A stretch of DNA of 64,000 bases from Triticum aestivum (GCF_018294505.1 NC_057797.1:127973116-128037115), one strand, 5' to 3'; counted from the first letter of the stretch, positions 11,253 to 22,139 are shown. Notes: a model not told the origin generated them from the sequence alone. Numbers and translations are program-made.

Positions 11253-12263
11253 CTATGTCAGCCGCTTTCTCATGAGGGGGTTTTCTTCGGCGCTTTCTGG
11301 AGTATTATTATCTCCCGTGCTGGAATCGCCGCATTTGTTTTGGCGGGATTTTGAGCGGCGCCGCTGACGTAGGCGCTTAGGCTGTTTCTTGGAGGGGTCA
11401 TCCTCCGCTATTCCATCGCCATCTCCTTCTTCTGGGGTGTCCACCATATATATGTCATATGACAAGGTGGCTTTCTAGGGCCTAGTAGGCGCTGGTTCTT
11501 CATTATCTCCTTCATCGGCGTCCATACCGTAGATGTCTTCGGAGTCGAAGTCAAGCATGTCAGTTAAATCATCGACAATGGCTACAAAGTGGGTGGTGGG
11601 TGGGCCTTGAATTTCTTCATCGTCCGTACCCCAACCTTGCTGACCGTAGTCCGGCCAGGGCTCTCCTGATAAAGAGAGAGACTCCGGTGTCTTCAGAATA
11701 TCGCCGAAAGGCGAGTGCTGAAAGATGTCCGCGGCAGTAAACTCCATGATCGGGGCCCAATCGGATTCGATCGGCAGGGGCGCGGAGGGTTTGGAATCCG
11801 GAGAGGAGTCCGGCTCCTTTGAGTCACGAGTCTCGCGGAGTGCGGGGCTGGTGTTTGGCTCAATCACCGTTGGGATCGCAGCCCCCGAGGCGGCGTCCAA
11901 CCTCCCATCCTTGATCGGCGCAGTTGTCTCCGAATTAAGGGTCGAAGCCGATGCGGGTGCGGCCTCCAGGGCACTGTTCGGCGGCAGAGCTAGATCATGC
12001 TCGTCGGGACAGTGCGGCGCACTCAGTAGTGGCTCGAATCCGTCGAAGATCAAGTCCCCGCGGATGTCAGCCGTGTAGTTTAAACTTCCAAATCTGACCT
12101 GACGGCCAGGGGCGTAGCTTTCGATCTGCTCCAGATGGCCAAGTGAATTGGCCCGCAGTGTGAAGCCGCCGAAGACGAAGATCTGTCTGGGGAGGAAGGT
12201 CTCACCCAGGACTGCATCTGTATTGACGATCGTAGGAGCCATCGAGCCTGACCGTGACGACAC
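11253..12263 (-). pseudogene. Element C ORF1 (unknown N-terminal protein)
   Basis: 262 codons are open from MSSRSGSMAPTIVNTDAVLG to a TAG at 11475-11477, after which the same frame resumes at 11465 and ends at 11253 just before gag. It shares FLPRQIFVFGGF and QIESYAPGRQVRFG with element A. The C-terminal part is acidic (DFDSEDIYGMDADEGDNEE) and then basic (KQPKRLRQRRRSK). The conserved N-terminal motif has no function I can name. It may be joined to gag in an intact copy, since A and C keep the same arrangement. Confidence 0.6.
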
Positions 12264-12270
12264 CGAGGAA

Positions 12271-12289
12271 CTCTCAATGAAAGCACCAA
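12271..12289 (-). promoter_or_regulatory. Element C primer-binding region
   Basis: TTGGTGCTTTCATTGAGAG on the minus strand, immediately inside the 5' LTR and identical to element A. tRNA not assigned. Confidence 0.5.
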
Positions 12290-12770
12290 TGTCGGTGTCA
12301 AAACCGGCGGATCTCGGGTAGGGGGTCTCGAACTGTGCGTCTAGGCCGGATGGTAACAGGAGGCAAGGGACACGAAGTTTTACCCAGGTTCGGGCCCTCT
12401 CGATGGATGTAAAATCCTACGTCCTGCTTGATTAATATTGATGATATGGGTAGTACAAGAGTAGATCTACCACGAGATCGGAGAGGCTAAACCATAGAAG
12501 CTAGCCTATGGTATGATTGTTGTTGTCTATGTTGTCCTACGGACTAAAACCCTCCAGTTTATATAGACACTGGAGAGGGTTAGGGTTACACAAAGTCGGT
12601 TACAATGGTAGGAGATCTGTATATCCGTATCGCTAAGCTTGCCTTCCACGCCAAGGAAAGTCCCTTCCGGACACGGGACGAAGTCTTCAATCTTGTATCT
12701 TCATAGTCCAGGAGTCCGGCTGAAGGTATAGTCCGGCCATCCGGACACCCCCTAATCCAGGAGTCCCTCA
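12290..12770 (-). repeat. Element C 5' LTR (481 bp)
   Basis: It is a direct copy of 3756-4236 with about 18 substitutions and no net length change. On the minus strand it has a TATATAAA box at 12558-12565, inside short CCAG/CTGG arms. Confidence 0.93.
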
Positions 12771-12775
12771 ACGAG
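12771..12775. repeat. Target-site duplication of element C, right copy (ACGAG)
   Basis: Matches 3751-3755 and joins to the continuing element B sequence. Confidence 0.93.
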
Positions 12776-12863
12776 TTTTGGTAACCTAACTGCGTGGTTC
12801 GCGTGACCCCTTGGGAATAGGTGAGTTTTAAGGCTCGAGGGGGGACGCTTGATATCCGCAGTC

Positions 12864-12871
12864 CATATAAG
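12864..12871 (+). promoter_or_regulatory. TATA-like box of the antisense gene in B
   Basis: CATATAAG, 115 bp before the ATG at 12981; compare 4664-4672 in element C. Confidence 0.4.
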
Positions 12872-12980
12872 TGGATAGAACCCATCTGTTCCACCCCACG
12901 CCTCATTCTCTCTGCCGCTCTGTCCTCGAGCTCCAACGCCCAAACTCCAAGCTTTTCTCTCCTTGATAACTCCTCTGACC

Positions 12981-13774
12981 ATGGCCGGCTCTCAAGGCAA
13001 GTGGGTGTCCTCCTCCGCCACGGAGGAAAACATCAAGGAGCTGCAGGAAGCGTGGTATGTGACCGTGGAAATCAAGCACGGACTTCCTGATCTGGCGCAG
13101 GTCATCCCCACTCCGGAGCCCGATGAGAGGGTGGTGTTTATCCCCCACTTCCTCTGTGGACTCGGATTCGCCCTTCACCCCTTTGTAAGGGGTCTCATGT
13201 TCTACTACGGGCTGGATTTTCACGATCTGGCCCCAAATTCGTTCCTTCACATCTCGGCATTTATCGTTGTGTGTGAAGCCTTCCTCCGTGTCCCTCCACA
13301 CTTCGCCTTATGGCTCAAGATTTTTAATGTGAAACCGAAGGTGGTCAATGGGTAACACGTGGACTGTGGTGGCGGCATGGTGAGCAAGCTCCCCAAAGTC
13401 AATTGGCCAAAGGGAGTCTTTATGGACACTGTCAAAATATGGCACCAAGTATGGTTCTATATCACAGAACCCCGCGGCAACAAGTGGGCAGCTGCACCAA
13501 CCTTTAGATCTGAACCCCAGCTGAGGCTTACATCCTGGACCGACTAGGGTCCGGACTAGGGGTCGGTCCCTGATGTGATGCTGCTGCAGAAACGCATCAA
13601 GAGCATGATAGCGAAGGACGTTACCCTTGCTGACATAATCCAAGTGATGCTGATCCGCCGAGCACTTCCCTGCCAGAGGTGGCCCCTCAAGATGTGGGAG
13701 TTCAATCCGGAAGGGCCGCGGACCCTACAACCATCGAGGGTTTGGTGCAACATATGCCAAAGGATGGCTAATCA
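12981..13774 (+). pseudogene. Antisense gene of element B, exon 1 only
   Basis: It starts MAGSQGKWVSSSATEENIKE and follows C exon 1 throughout (DERVVFIPHFLCGLGFALHP, MFYYGLDFHDLAPN, WPKGVFMDTVKIW, WFYITEP, MWEFNPEGP). A TAA at 13353-13355 and a TAG near 13545 interrupt the frame, and a further shift occurs near 13730. The copy is cut off by element E before the first intron. The Transposase_28-type region is present; the coiled-coil exons are lost. Confidence 0.8.
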
Positions 13775-14903
13775 TGATGGGGGCTAGTAGGACGTCGTCA
13801 GTGCTAGGAAACGGGATGAGGTGAAGACATGCACGTCGGCAAATCTTACCCAGGTTCGGGGCTCTCCTACGAGATAACACCCCTAGTCCTGCTCTACGGG
13901 TTCTCCGCATGATCACTAAAGCGCTAGCAAGTACAATGGTGCTCCTCGAGTTGTATGCTAGAGGTAGAAGAAAGAAGGGCTGGCTCTCCTCTCCCTCTAT
14001 GGGTTTCTTGGTCTAACAGGTTGGGAACCCTTTCCATGGGTGCCCTAGCGGGTTTATATAGGCCTACCCCCAGGGGTACAATGGTAATCTGGCCGGGTGT
14101 AGGACCCGGTTGTCAGTGTCTCATGTCGCCGGCTCCTTCGCCGGTCGCTGGGGCCCGCCGCCTGGTGGTCCCTGCCAACTGGTCTGGTACGAAGACGACA
14201 GGCCGCCTCCGCCGCTTGTGGGCCTGGTCGGCTGCTTGTTACTGTAGCCGTAATGCTAATGGCGCATGCTTGGTCAGGGGGGCGTGGCTACAGTCCCGCC
14301 GTCTGGTGGAAGATCACTGTAGCCACACCGTATCTCGTCTGGTTAATGGCGCGTGGACTCCGAGGGAAGAGTGGGCCGCCTGCTAGAGGCCGGCCTCCCT
14401 TGGGTCCGACTGGTCAGGTGCTGCCGCCCTCTAGGCTCTCGCTACCTGGTAGGGCCCGCCGCCTGCAGGCCATACCGATAGGCTGTCGTGGGAACAGGGT
14501 TCCACCTGGCAAGGGTGACGTCAAGGGCAGGATGGCAACAGTGCCGCACCGTGCGAAGATCTCAGACGGTATAGGACACTGTGCCCGCGCGCCGCCTTGG
14601 ATATGGGGGTGATGGGCTACACTGTGGCCACATCTTGTCTTATCTTCTTTATGGGGGCACAGACTTTGAGGGCGCCATGGGCCGCCTGGCAGGAGACGGC
14701 TTCTCTGGAGGCCACCTGCCAGGAGCCGGCCCGTCTTGGGGTCATCCTCTGGGTCTTGGCTATCTTTCGGCAGCCGGCCGCTTGAGCCAGCCGGCCACCA
14801 GAAGGCGGTGCTTCGTCCTTGATGCTTGAGGGGCGCAGCCGGCCCGATGTCTTGAAATGCTCAAGGACTCGGGTTAGGCTACCCATGGCCCATTACTTCG
14901 ACA
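13775..14903 (-). repeat. Element E 3' LTR (about 1.13 kb)
   Basis: Its inner end is TTCGACA followed by GTAGTCCCCGAAGC, so the minus strand reads GCTTCGGGGACTAC then TGTCGAAG, the expected polypurine tract to LTR junction. The outer end is placed at TGATGGGGGC, where homology to B stops, giving TG...CA termini. Inside, the window orientation reads TTTATATA near 14053, a TATATAAA box on the minus strand. The outer boundary is uncertain by a few bases. Confidence 0.7.
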
Positions 14904-15571
14904 GTAGTCCCCGAAGCTGGTGAGGCGTCGTGGCTGACAGGTCGAGGTGCCTCGGCAGTTTCCTTCTCCGAGTGCTCTTGCTGAATGCTTCATCCGTCAT
15001 CTGGTAAGCCGCCCGCCGGGAGTCCGCCATGACCAGGCGGATTGGTCGGGTGACTTTGAATCGTCAAGGCGGGAGTCGGGTAGCGTGCCTTCCAAGCTTC
15101 TAGCCCACCGCCTGCTACGAGCATGCCACGCGGCGCCAACTATTCGGGCCAGCCTGCCAGCCCACGCACGCGATGGGACGCGACAGCAGCCTGGGCCCAC
15201 CACGACCGGGCCTCGGCGCACGGGCGGATCCGCTGCGGCCGAAGAGGGCCGTTGCGATTCCACGCGGAGTTACTGCGTGCAGTAACTCGCGCAATAATCA
15301 TGGGGACGTGGGGTCATGGGCGCAATTAATCCCATGATCCCACGCCTGGCCCCCTCGGCTTCGCAGCCCAGGGGCTATAGGTAGGGGGAAGGGGGAGCGA
15401 CGGAGCATGCGCGCCCTCCTCCCCTTTGCCTTTTTTGACCTCCTCCTCTTCTTGCTACCGCCGCACTGCTGCGCCCCGCCGAAGCGTTGCCGCAGCTCGT
15501 CGTCGTCAGCCTCCTCCACGCCGAGCCTCTTGCTCCGCCGCGGCGCCACTTCCCCGCCGAGCTCAGACTCC
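14904..15571. other. Element E spacer between 3' LTR and antisense gene
   Basis: Polypurine tract complement at 14904-14917, then GC-rich sequence without a convincing frame. It is comparable in position and length to 4237-4783 in C. A weak TATA-like CTATAGG occurs near 15375. Confidence 0.6.
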
Positions 15572-18500
15572 ATGACTCGCAAGAAGTGATGGGACTGGGA
15601 TGGCCCGGTCGTCATTGACGACCACCTCGCCTTTCTTCGCGCCACACGGCGGCTGCCCGGCACGAACTACGTCAAGGTGTGTGTGCCGCCGGAGGCAAAG
15701 ATCTCGTCAGTGCCACAAGGAGGCGAGCGGGTTATCTTCCGCTCGCACTTCCTCCGTGGCTTCGGCCTGCCGGTGAGCGGATTCTTCCGCTCCTTCCTCA
15801 ACTTCTACCACCTCCTTCCGCATCATCTGACGCCCAACACCATGACGCTGATATGCGCCTTCGTCACGATGTGCGAGGGCTACCTCGGCATCCTCCCCAC
15901 CATCGATCTATGAGGAGCATTCTTCTACACCAAGCTGGGCACCTCTGCCAGGGAGAAGGCGGCCCAGTGCGGCGCCTTCGTCACGGTGCACTGCCCATCT
16001 GTGAAGAACGCCTTCCCCACCATCAAGCTGTCACAGTCGGTCAAACTGTGGCAGAAATCATACTTCTACGTGGAGAATGTCGACCCCGCCCTCGACTTCA
16101 TCAACTTGCCTCCCTATGAAGCCGGCCCTCCGGCTGAACCTCGGGACAACTGGGGGTACAAGCCGAAGGCCTTGTCAGCCGACGCCACCGCCACCATCAA
16201 CCAGCTCTGGGAGCTGACGGACGTGGCAGGCCTCAAGGCGTCCGACCTACTGGTTGCCTTCGTCGAGCACCGGGTTCTCCCGCTCCAAGGCCGGCCTCAT
16301 CTGATCTGTCGGATGAGCAGGCACCGGGACCCGAGGCGGACGTGCACGAGGGACATGCCGGCTGCCGAGGTCACCCGCATGGTGAACGAGATCTCCAACC
16401 TCAAGTTGTCGGAGGGGTCTTGGCGGTTTTCTATGCGGCCATACTCCCAGGCCAACCCGTCGTCTCCTGTAAGTTCTACAACTCTTTCCTTTTTAGTATT
16501 TGTTTTGGTTTTGGTCTTGCCGTCTTGAATAGTCAGTCTTGTGAACACAGATCTTCATGTCTCCGGCGATGGCCACCATCGTAGGGTCGGGTGGAGACTA
16601 CCTGCCAGACCGGGCAGTGAGCTAAGTGGACGACCCCGACTTGGGGGCGGCTGCCTTGGAGGACGACGCCATAGGCGACGGCGATGGAGCAGGCGCCTTT
16701 GAAGATGTGGGAGGCATCGAGACCTGGCCTGATGACGACGAAGACGAGGACGAGTCGCGCCATGTGCGAGGTGCCGGCAAGGCAGACGTGGGCCCTTCCA
16801 CCGAGCCGGCTGCTCAAGGCGGCACGCACAAGTGCAAACAAGGCGCCGCCTTGTTCGACAGCATGCCGAAGAAGGCCAAGAACCCGGCCTCCGCGACCAG
16901 GTGGAAGGAGGTCGCTGCGAAGGCAGCCAAGTTTCAGAAGCTTCCGAAAGTGCCCCCTATGGTGTTGGCGTAAGTTTCTTTCCCTTGTGCCTTCCTTTCT
17001 TGTTGATTTTAGCTAAGCTGTTCTGCTTTATTTCCTTGACTTAGGGCTCCGCTCTCTCTTGAGAAGTCGGCCGTCGCCTCTGTCATCGGGTCGGGGGAGA
17101 CTTCTGCCACCACCCGGCGAATCGACCCTGTAGCCGACCTCCAGGAGGCACAGGAACGAAACGCGCGGGAGGTGCGCGAGGAGCGGGAGGCCGCCCGCAG
17201 GGAGCAGGCGGAGGCGGACAAGGCGGAGGCCGCCACACTAAAGAATCTGGCAGAGGCTGAGGCTGATGCCGCAGCGAAGAAGCGGGCCGAAGAAGCCGCG
17301 TACCGCCAAGCGTCGTTGTTCGTCATCCCCCTGAACTCCGCGCCGCCGCCTCCGGAGTTCACGGCGCCGATTGGAGGAGCCGGCGATGAACATCCGGTCA
17401 TGGAGAGGGGAGCTAGCGACGTCGCCATGCCGGAGGTAGCCATGCCTTCGTTGTCGCCAGTTGACAGATCACGGGTTGAGCAGTCGGCCGCCCCATCGGC
17501 ACCACCAGCCGGAAATGAGGTGGTGATGGGCCCGACTCCTGAGGTCCGCACACCATCGCGCCGCCGAGGCGTGAAGGCAACTTCGGCACCATGACCACTG
17601 GATGCCGGTGCTGCGAGCTCGTCAGCCCCAGATGCGGAAAGCAACTAGCGCCGCTCCCGCTGAATGGGTGTGTGGAGGCGGGATGGGCGCTTTGAATCAA
17701 GCGATCCTGGACATCCAGGCCAAACTCTGAGCTGAGGCCACCACTCTTCAGCTGTGCAACAGGGCATTCCTAGATTCGCGAGCGGCCATTCGGGTATGTT
17801 TCTCACTTATTCGTCTTTGATTCTTGTACTTCTCTGTGGGGGCGCGCCAGCGCACCCACTGGGTGTAGCCCCCGAGTTTCAGGTCGACTGCTGAGCAGGC
17901 GGCCCGGAACTTTATTGGCGGGCTCCGAGTGCTAACTTTTCATCTATCTTTATTGCAGGACTATCATAGTCTTCGCACGGCCACCTTTAACTCCAACGTC
18001 CGAGATCTGGACCGACGGACCACTGACTTGGTGAAAATCCGGAGTAAGTCACTGATTTCTCTCTCTGCGGGGGCGCGATAGCGCACCCGCAGGCTGTAGT
18101 CCCCGACATTCAGGCTGACTGCTGAGCAGTCGGGCCGGATCTCCACGGCAACTATACTTCTTCCTTGTTGGTTATTGACATCTTTTTTTCTTTCTCCGCT
18201 CTGGCAGAGGCGAATTCCGCTTTGTAGCGGCAGCTGGGTGAAGCCAACACCGAGTTGCGTGCCAAGGAGGCAGAGTGCAACAAGCCGGCCCAGGAGCGCG
18301 ACTGACTGGCCATGCAACTGGCGGAGAAGGCGGAGCTTCTCCAGACGGCCCAGAAGGAAGCGGAGGTGAAGGAGTCCAATATCCTCGCCGAGTTCGAGAT
18401 CGAACGCTCCACTTGGACCGACAAGGAGGCCCTGCTGAAGTCCGGCTTCGGCAGGATTGAAGACATGGTTGATGCTAAGCTTTCTTCTTTTTCTTTCTTT

Positions 18501-19364
18501 GGGTTGCCGACTGCCGATCGAGCCGGCTTCCAGCTTTTGGCTTCTGACTTCTGATCTTTTGCTTTCTTCCTGAGTAGACTTCTTTCCTGGCCATTCTGAC
18601 ACCGCCAACGAGGCTATCGAGGCTTATCGCGAGGAACGGAGGGCGGAAGGCATGTAGATCGCTGCCGACGCCCCCCGGACTCTTAGAGAACAACTTCTCA
18701 GCATCCAAGCCCGCCTCTGACCGGCTCATCGGATGCTCCGCCGTCTTCAGCGTGTCGGGGCCCAGGCGATCTCTGCCCTTTGGCCAGACATGCCGACTCC
18801 GCGTACTCCCAGTCGGAGTGCCGACTGGCTAGAGGTGGCGGTCAGCCGTCTCAGGCTTGGAAGGGTTCCTCGGCCCGGGCTGGAGCACGCCAGGCCTTGG
18901 ATTTTGTCAAGGTGTGGTATCCTGGGCTAAATCTAGCCCAGTTGACCATGTTTTGGCAGGAGGCCCAAGAGGAGCTCGTGGCGGTGGAGCGCGACATTGT
19001 CAGACGGGCAGCAGCGATCGCCGAGTACACCAACACCAGCCTCTTCGTTCCTGAGCTGGCTGAGAATGGTGCCGAGGCACCACCGGAGTGGTTCGGGCTG
19101 AACCCGGAGGATGATGAGGACTCGGCCGAGATGATCGACTCCAACAACGAGGGAGAAGACGAGGAGGACAAGGAAGGTGAAGAAGATGCGCCAGAGGTCA
19201 GAGCGGACGGCCAGCCCCAACTTGATCGTGCCTCGAATAACAAGCTGCACTCGAGCGCACCGACTGTGGCTAGAGGCGACCAAGTAGAGACTGACCAGCA
19301 GTCCACTCCACCAACCGGCACCACCGACTCCGCCAGCCAGCCGGACCCCTCTGCAGCTCCCTAG
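15572..19364 (+). pseudogene. Antisense gene of element E: Transposase_28-type N-terminus plus coiled coil, six exons
   Basis: Exons are inferred at 15572-16468, 16551-16969, 17045-17793, 17959-18043, 18208-18474 and 18578-19364. Introns 1-4 are GT-AG; intron 5 has an AG acceptor but CTAAG where GTAAG is expected. Phases are 0, 2, 0, 1, 1, the same series as in element C. Exon 1 has ERVIFRSHFLRGFGLPVSGF and WQKSYFYVENVDP. Exon 2 is acidic, then KKAKNPAS. Exons 3-5 are Glu/Ala/Arg-rich and coiled-coil-like. Exon 6 has ALWPDMPTPRTPS, GARQALDFVKVWYPGLNLAQ and a strongly acidic tail. Stops lie at 15587-15589, 15911-15913, 16623-16625, 17592-17594, 18225-18227 and 18303-18305, so it is dead here. 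Function unknown. Confidence 0.75.
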
Positions 19365-20087
19365 GCCGCCAACTTATCTTTATTTTCCATGTTTTATCAG
19401 TGTCGGCAAACTTTGTTAAATTTGCACAATTCCACCCGCGGGGTGTATTTCAAACTCTGTTGAATGCTGGCCAAGGGCCTTTTGACATGTAAATATGCTT
19501 TCACAGAAGTTGTGCTTTTGCAGAGTTCTGACTTTTCTTGCTTTCTGCTTGTTGGCCTTTTTTCCTTTGCCGCACTCCCTTGGTTGCCATCTTGCCAGCC
19601 AAATAGCAGCTCTACGGACTGTGGCTTGGTCAAGTACTTAGCTGCTTTCGGGAGGGCAAGTACTTAGCCGACTAGAGCATTTAGCAAGTTAAGTAGAGGC
19701 CGGCCGGCTGCTTCAGCAGCCGGTCGATGAGGCGGGGAGCCGGCCTAAACTATGTGTATGCTTGGGGTCCTTAGCCATTTTTCATGTGGACACCCTTTCC
19801 TGCCCGTAACTCCTGCCCACCGGACAGTCGCTCTGTGAGCTGCGGCTTCTAGCAGGAGAAGGCTTAGGTGCCAACACACTACTTGTCCAACTGCAGGAAG
19901 CTCCACATAGTACAAGGCGGCGAGCCCCCGGGCCGACTGGTCGAACCTGGTGCCAGGCGGAATAATGAAATAACACATTCATAGGCATAATACTTATCAT
20001 ATGTAGAAAAGAGGGTAATCCCTGAGCTCTTCTCGGGGTCCCAGAGTCTTCGTACTTAATACAAAAGATAGCGTGGTACATACTGCA
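19365..20087. other. Element E spacer between antisense gene and integrase
   Basis: The two convergent genes are separated by about 720 bp without a coding signal. A CCGGCCGG-rich patch lies near 19700. Nothing else recognisable. Confidence 0.6.
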
Positions 20088-20312
20088 TCAACTGTAAAAT
20101 CTTCGAAGGAGGTTTGCATTCCACGGCCGCTCTGTCTCTTTGTCGGAGTCATCTCTCTTGCGTGCTCTGGGCTTCTGAGCATCGATCAGGTAGTAGGAGT
20201 CGTTGCCCAAAACTTTGCTAACGGTGAATGGGCCTTCCCAAGGTGCCGAGAGCTTGTGCTGGCCGGCTGTTCGCTGGATCAGTCGGAGCACAAGGTCTCC
20301 CTCCTGGAAGGA
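20088..20312 (-). pseudogene. Element E integrase, C-terminal end
   Basis: The minus-strand frame reads QEGDLVLRLIQ, KLSAPWEGPFTVSKVLG and ERPWNANLLRRFYS before its stop. This is the usual C-terminal region of Tat integrases (GDLVLR ... WEGPF ... LRRFY). It is separated from the catalytic core by the 9.66-kb element F. Confidence 0.85.
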
Positions 20313-20317
20313 TCTTG
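20313..20317. repeat. Target-site duplication of element F, left copy (TCTTG)
   Basis: TCTTG directly precedes the F LTR and is repeated at 29980-29984. Confidence 0.93.
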
Positions 20318-22139
20318 TGTAGGATCTAGAAGTAGATGTGTCTAGAAGGGGGGTGATTAGACACTTAGTGCTAAAGTTGCAATTTTTAGGCCTTTTTGGT
20401 TTGAGTGGAGTTTTAGGCACAATTTCAACATACACAATACATATCAAGCAAGCATGCAAAGAGTATATGAGCAGCGGAATGTAAAGCATGCAACTTGCAA
20501 GAATGTAAGGGGAAGGGTTTGGAGAATTCAAACGCAATTGTAGACACGGATGTTTTTCCCGTGGTTCAGATAGGTGGTGCTATCCTACATCCACGTTGAT
20601 GGAGACTTCAACCCACGAAGGGTAACAGTTGCGCGAGTCCACAGAGGGCTCCACCCACGAAGGGTAACGGTTGCGCGAGTCCACGGAGGGCTCCACCCAC
20701 GAAGGGTAACGGTTGCACGAGTCCACGGAGGGCTCCACCCACGAAGGGTCCACGAAGAAGCAACCACCCACAAAGGGTCCACAAAGAAGAAACCACCCAC
20801 AAAGGGTCCACGAAGTAGCAACCTTGTCTATCCCACCATGGCCATCGCCCACGAAGGACTTGCCTCACTAGCGGTAGATCTTCACGAAGTAGGCGATCTC
20901 CTTGCCCTTACAAACTCCTTGGTTCAACTCCACAATCTTGTCGGAGGCTCCCAAGTGACACCTAGCCAATCTAGGAGACACCACTCTCCAAGAAGTAACA
21001 AATGGTGTGTAGGTAATGAACTCCTTGCTCTTGTGCTTCAAATGATAGTCTCCCCAACACTCAACTCTCTCTCATAGGATTTGGATCTGGTGGAAAGAAG
21101 ATTTGAGTGGAAAGCAACTTGGGGAAGGCTAGAGATCAAGATTCATATGGTAGGAATGGAATATCTTGGTCTCAACACATGAGTAGGTGGTTCTCTCTCA
21201 GAACATATGAGTTGGAATTGTGTATGTGTTCTGATGGCTCTCTCCACGAATGAAGAGGAGGTGGAGGGGTATATATAGCCTCCACACAAAATCCAACCGT
21301 TACACATAGTTTTCCAATCTCGGTGGGACCGAATCAAAAAACTCGGTCGGACCGAAAAGGTAAACCTAGTGACCGTTAGAGATTTTCGGTGGGACTGACA
21401 TGCAACTCGGTAGGACCGATATGGTTAGGGTTTGGGCATAAGGTAATCTCGGTGAGACCGATTACACAAACTCGGTGAGACCGATTTTGGTAATTAGCTA
21501 ACCAGAGAGTTGGTCAGGCAAACTCGGTGGGACCGTTTTGCTCTTTCGGTGAGACCGAAAAGTTACAAAAAGGAAACACTGAATTTACATTGCAATCTCA
21601 GTGGGACCGATTCGCTCTTTCGGTGAGACCGAAAAGTTACGAAAGGGAAACAAAGAGTTTGCAATCCCATCTCGGTGAGACCGAGATCCCTATCGGTAGA
21701 ACTGAATTGCTAGGGTTTGGCAGTGGCTTATGACAAATGAAACTCGGTGGCGCCGGATAGAAAGAATCGGTAGGACCGAGTTTGGCTTAGGGTTTAGGTC
21801 ATATGTGGATATGGGAAAGTAGTTGAGGGTTTTGGAGCATATCACTAAGCACATGAAGCAAGAGGCTCATTAAGCAACACCTCATCCCTCCTTTATAGTA
21901 TTGGCTTTTCCTAAAGACTCAATGTGATCTTGGATCACTAAAATGTAAAATGAAGAGTCTTGAGCTTGAGGCTTTAGCCAATCCTTTGTCCTTAGCATCT
22001 TGAAGGAGTTCTCACAACCTTTAGTCCATGCCACTCCATTGTTGAACTTATCTCAAACATGCTAGATAGAAATGTTAGTCCAACAAGAGATATGTTGTCA
22101 TCAATTATCAAAACCACCTAGGGAGCACTTGTGCTTTCA
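20318..22139 (-). repeat. Element F 3' LTR (1,822 bp)
   Basis: It starts TGTAGGATCTAGAAG and ends GTGCTTTCA. It contains three 42-bp tandem units (20616-20741) and a cluster of about fourteen TCGGTNNNACCGA-like motifs between 21318 and 21781. Apparent reading frames across the 42-bp units arise because the period is a multiple of three. Confidence 0.93.
20616..20741. repeat. Three 42-bp tandem units in the F 3' LTR
   Basis: Each unit starts CGAAGGGTAAC and ends GGGCTCCACCCA. The same array is at 28456-28581 in the other LTR. A degenerate GAAGGGTCCA tail follows in both. Confidence 0.85.

Larger units (their letters stand above)
3756..12770 (-). mobile_element. Element C: complete non-autonomous Ty3/Gypsy (Tat lineage, Fatima-like)
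   Basis: The 9,015-bp element has two 481-bp LTRs, ACGAG duplications on both sides and minus-strand orientation. In element order: 5' LTR, primer-binding region, ORF1, gag, protease, about 1.1 kb of non-coding sequence, an opposite-strand six-exon gene, polypurine tract, 3' LTR. I found no reverse transcriptase, RNase H or integrase motif anywhere inside, so mobility would have needed enzymes supplied by a related element. I hand-counted about 18 differences between LTRs (3.7%), which gives roughly 1.4 million years at the commonly used 1.3e-8 substitutions per site per year. It is inserted in element B. Confidence 0.92.
12771..13774 (-). mobile_element. Element B, right part
   Basis: This is the continuation of B beyond the C insertion. 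It holds the 5' flank and most of exon 1 of B's opposite-strand gene, then stops at 13774 where the terminal TG of element E's LTR begins. The rest of B (gag and 5' LTR) is not found in the window. Confidence 0.8.
13775..20317 (-). mobile_element. Element E, left part: Ty3/Gypsy, Tat lineage, second family
   Basis: E is unrelated to A-C in LTR sequence but has the same plan. From left: 3' LTR, spacer, opposite-strand six-exon gene, spacer, end of integrase. Copia element F splits the integrase, and E continues at 29980 with TCTTG duplicated. Beyond about 31955 the element is truncated; RT, gag and the 5' LTR are missing. Its LTR terminus interrupts element B's antisense exon, with AATCA as the possible left target site. 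Confidence 0.8.

Noticed and set aside
13955..14829. Gly/Arg/Trp-rich frames of 82-143 codons on the plus strand
   Set aside because: They fall within the E LTR, overlap each other and have no domain.
20574..21077. 167-codon plus-strand frame with RRVTVARVHGGLHP repeats (also at 28414-28917)
   Set aside because: It lies in the F LTR. The repeat period of 42 bp is a multiple of three, so all frames stay open; it is a by-product of the tandem array.
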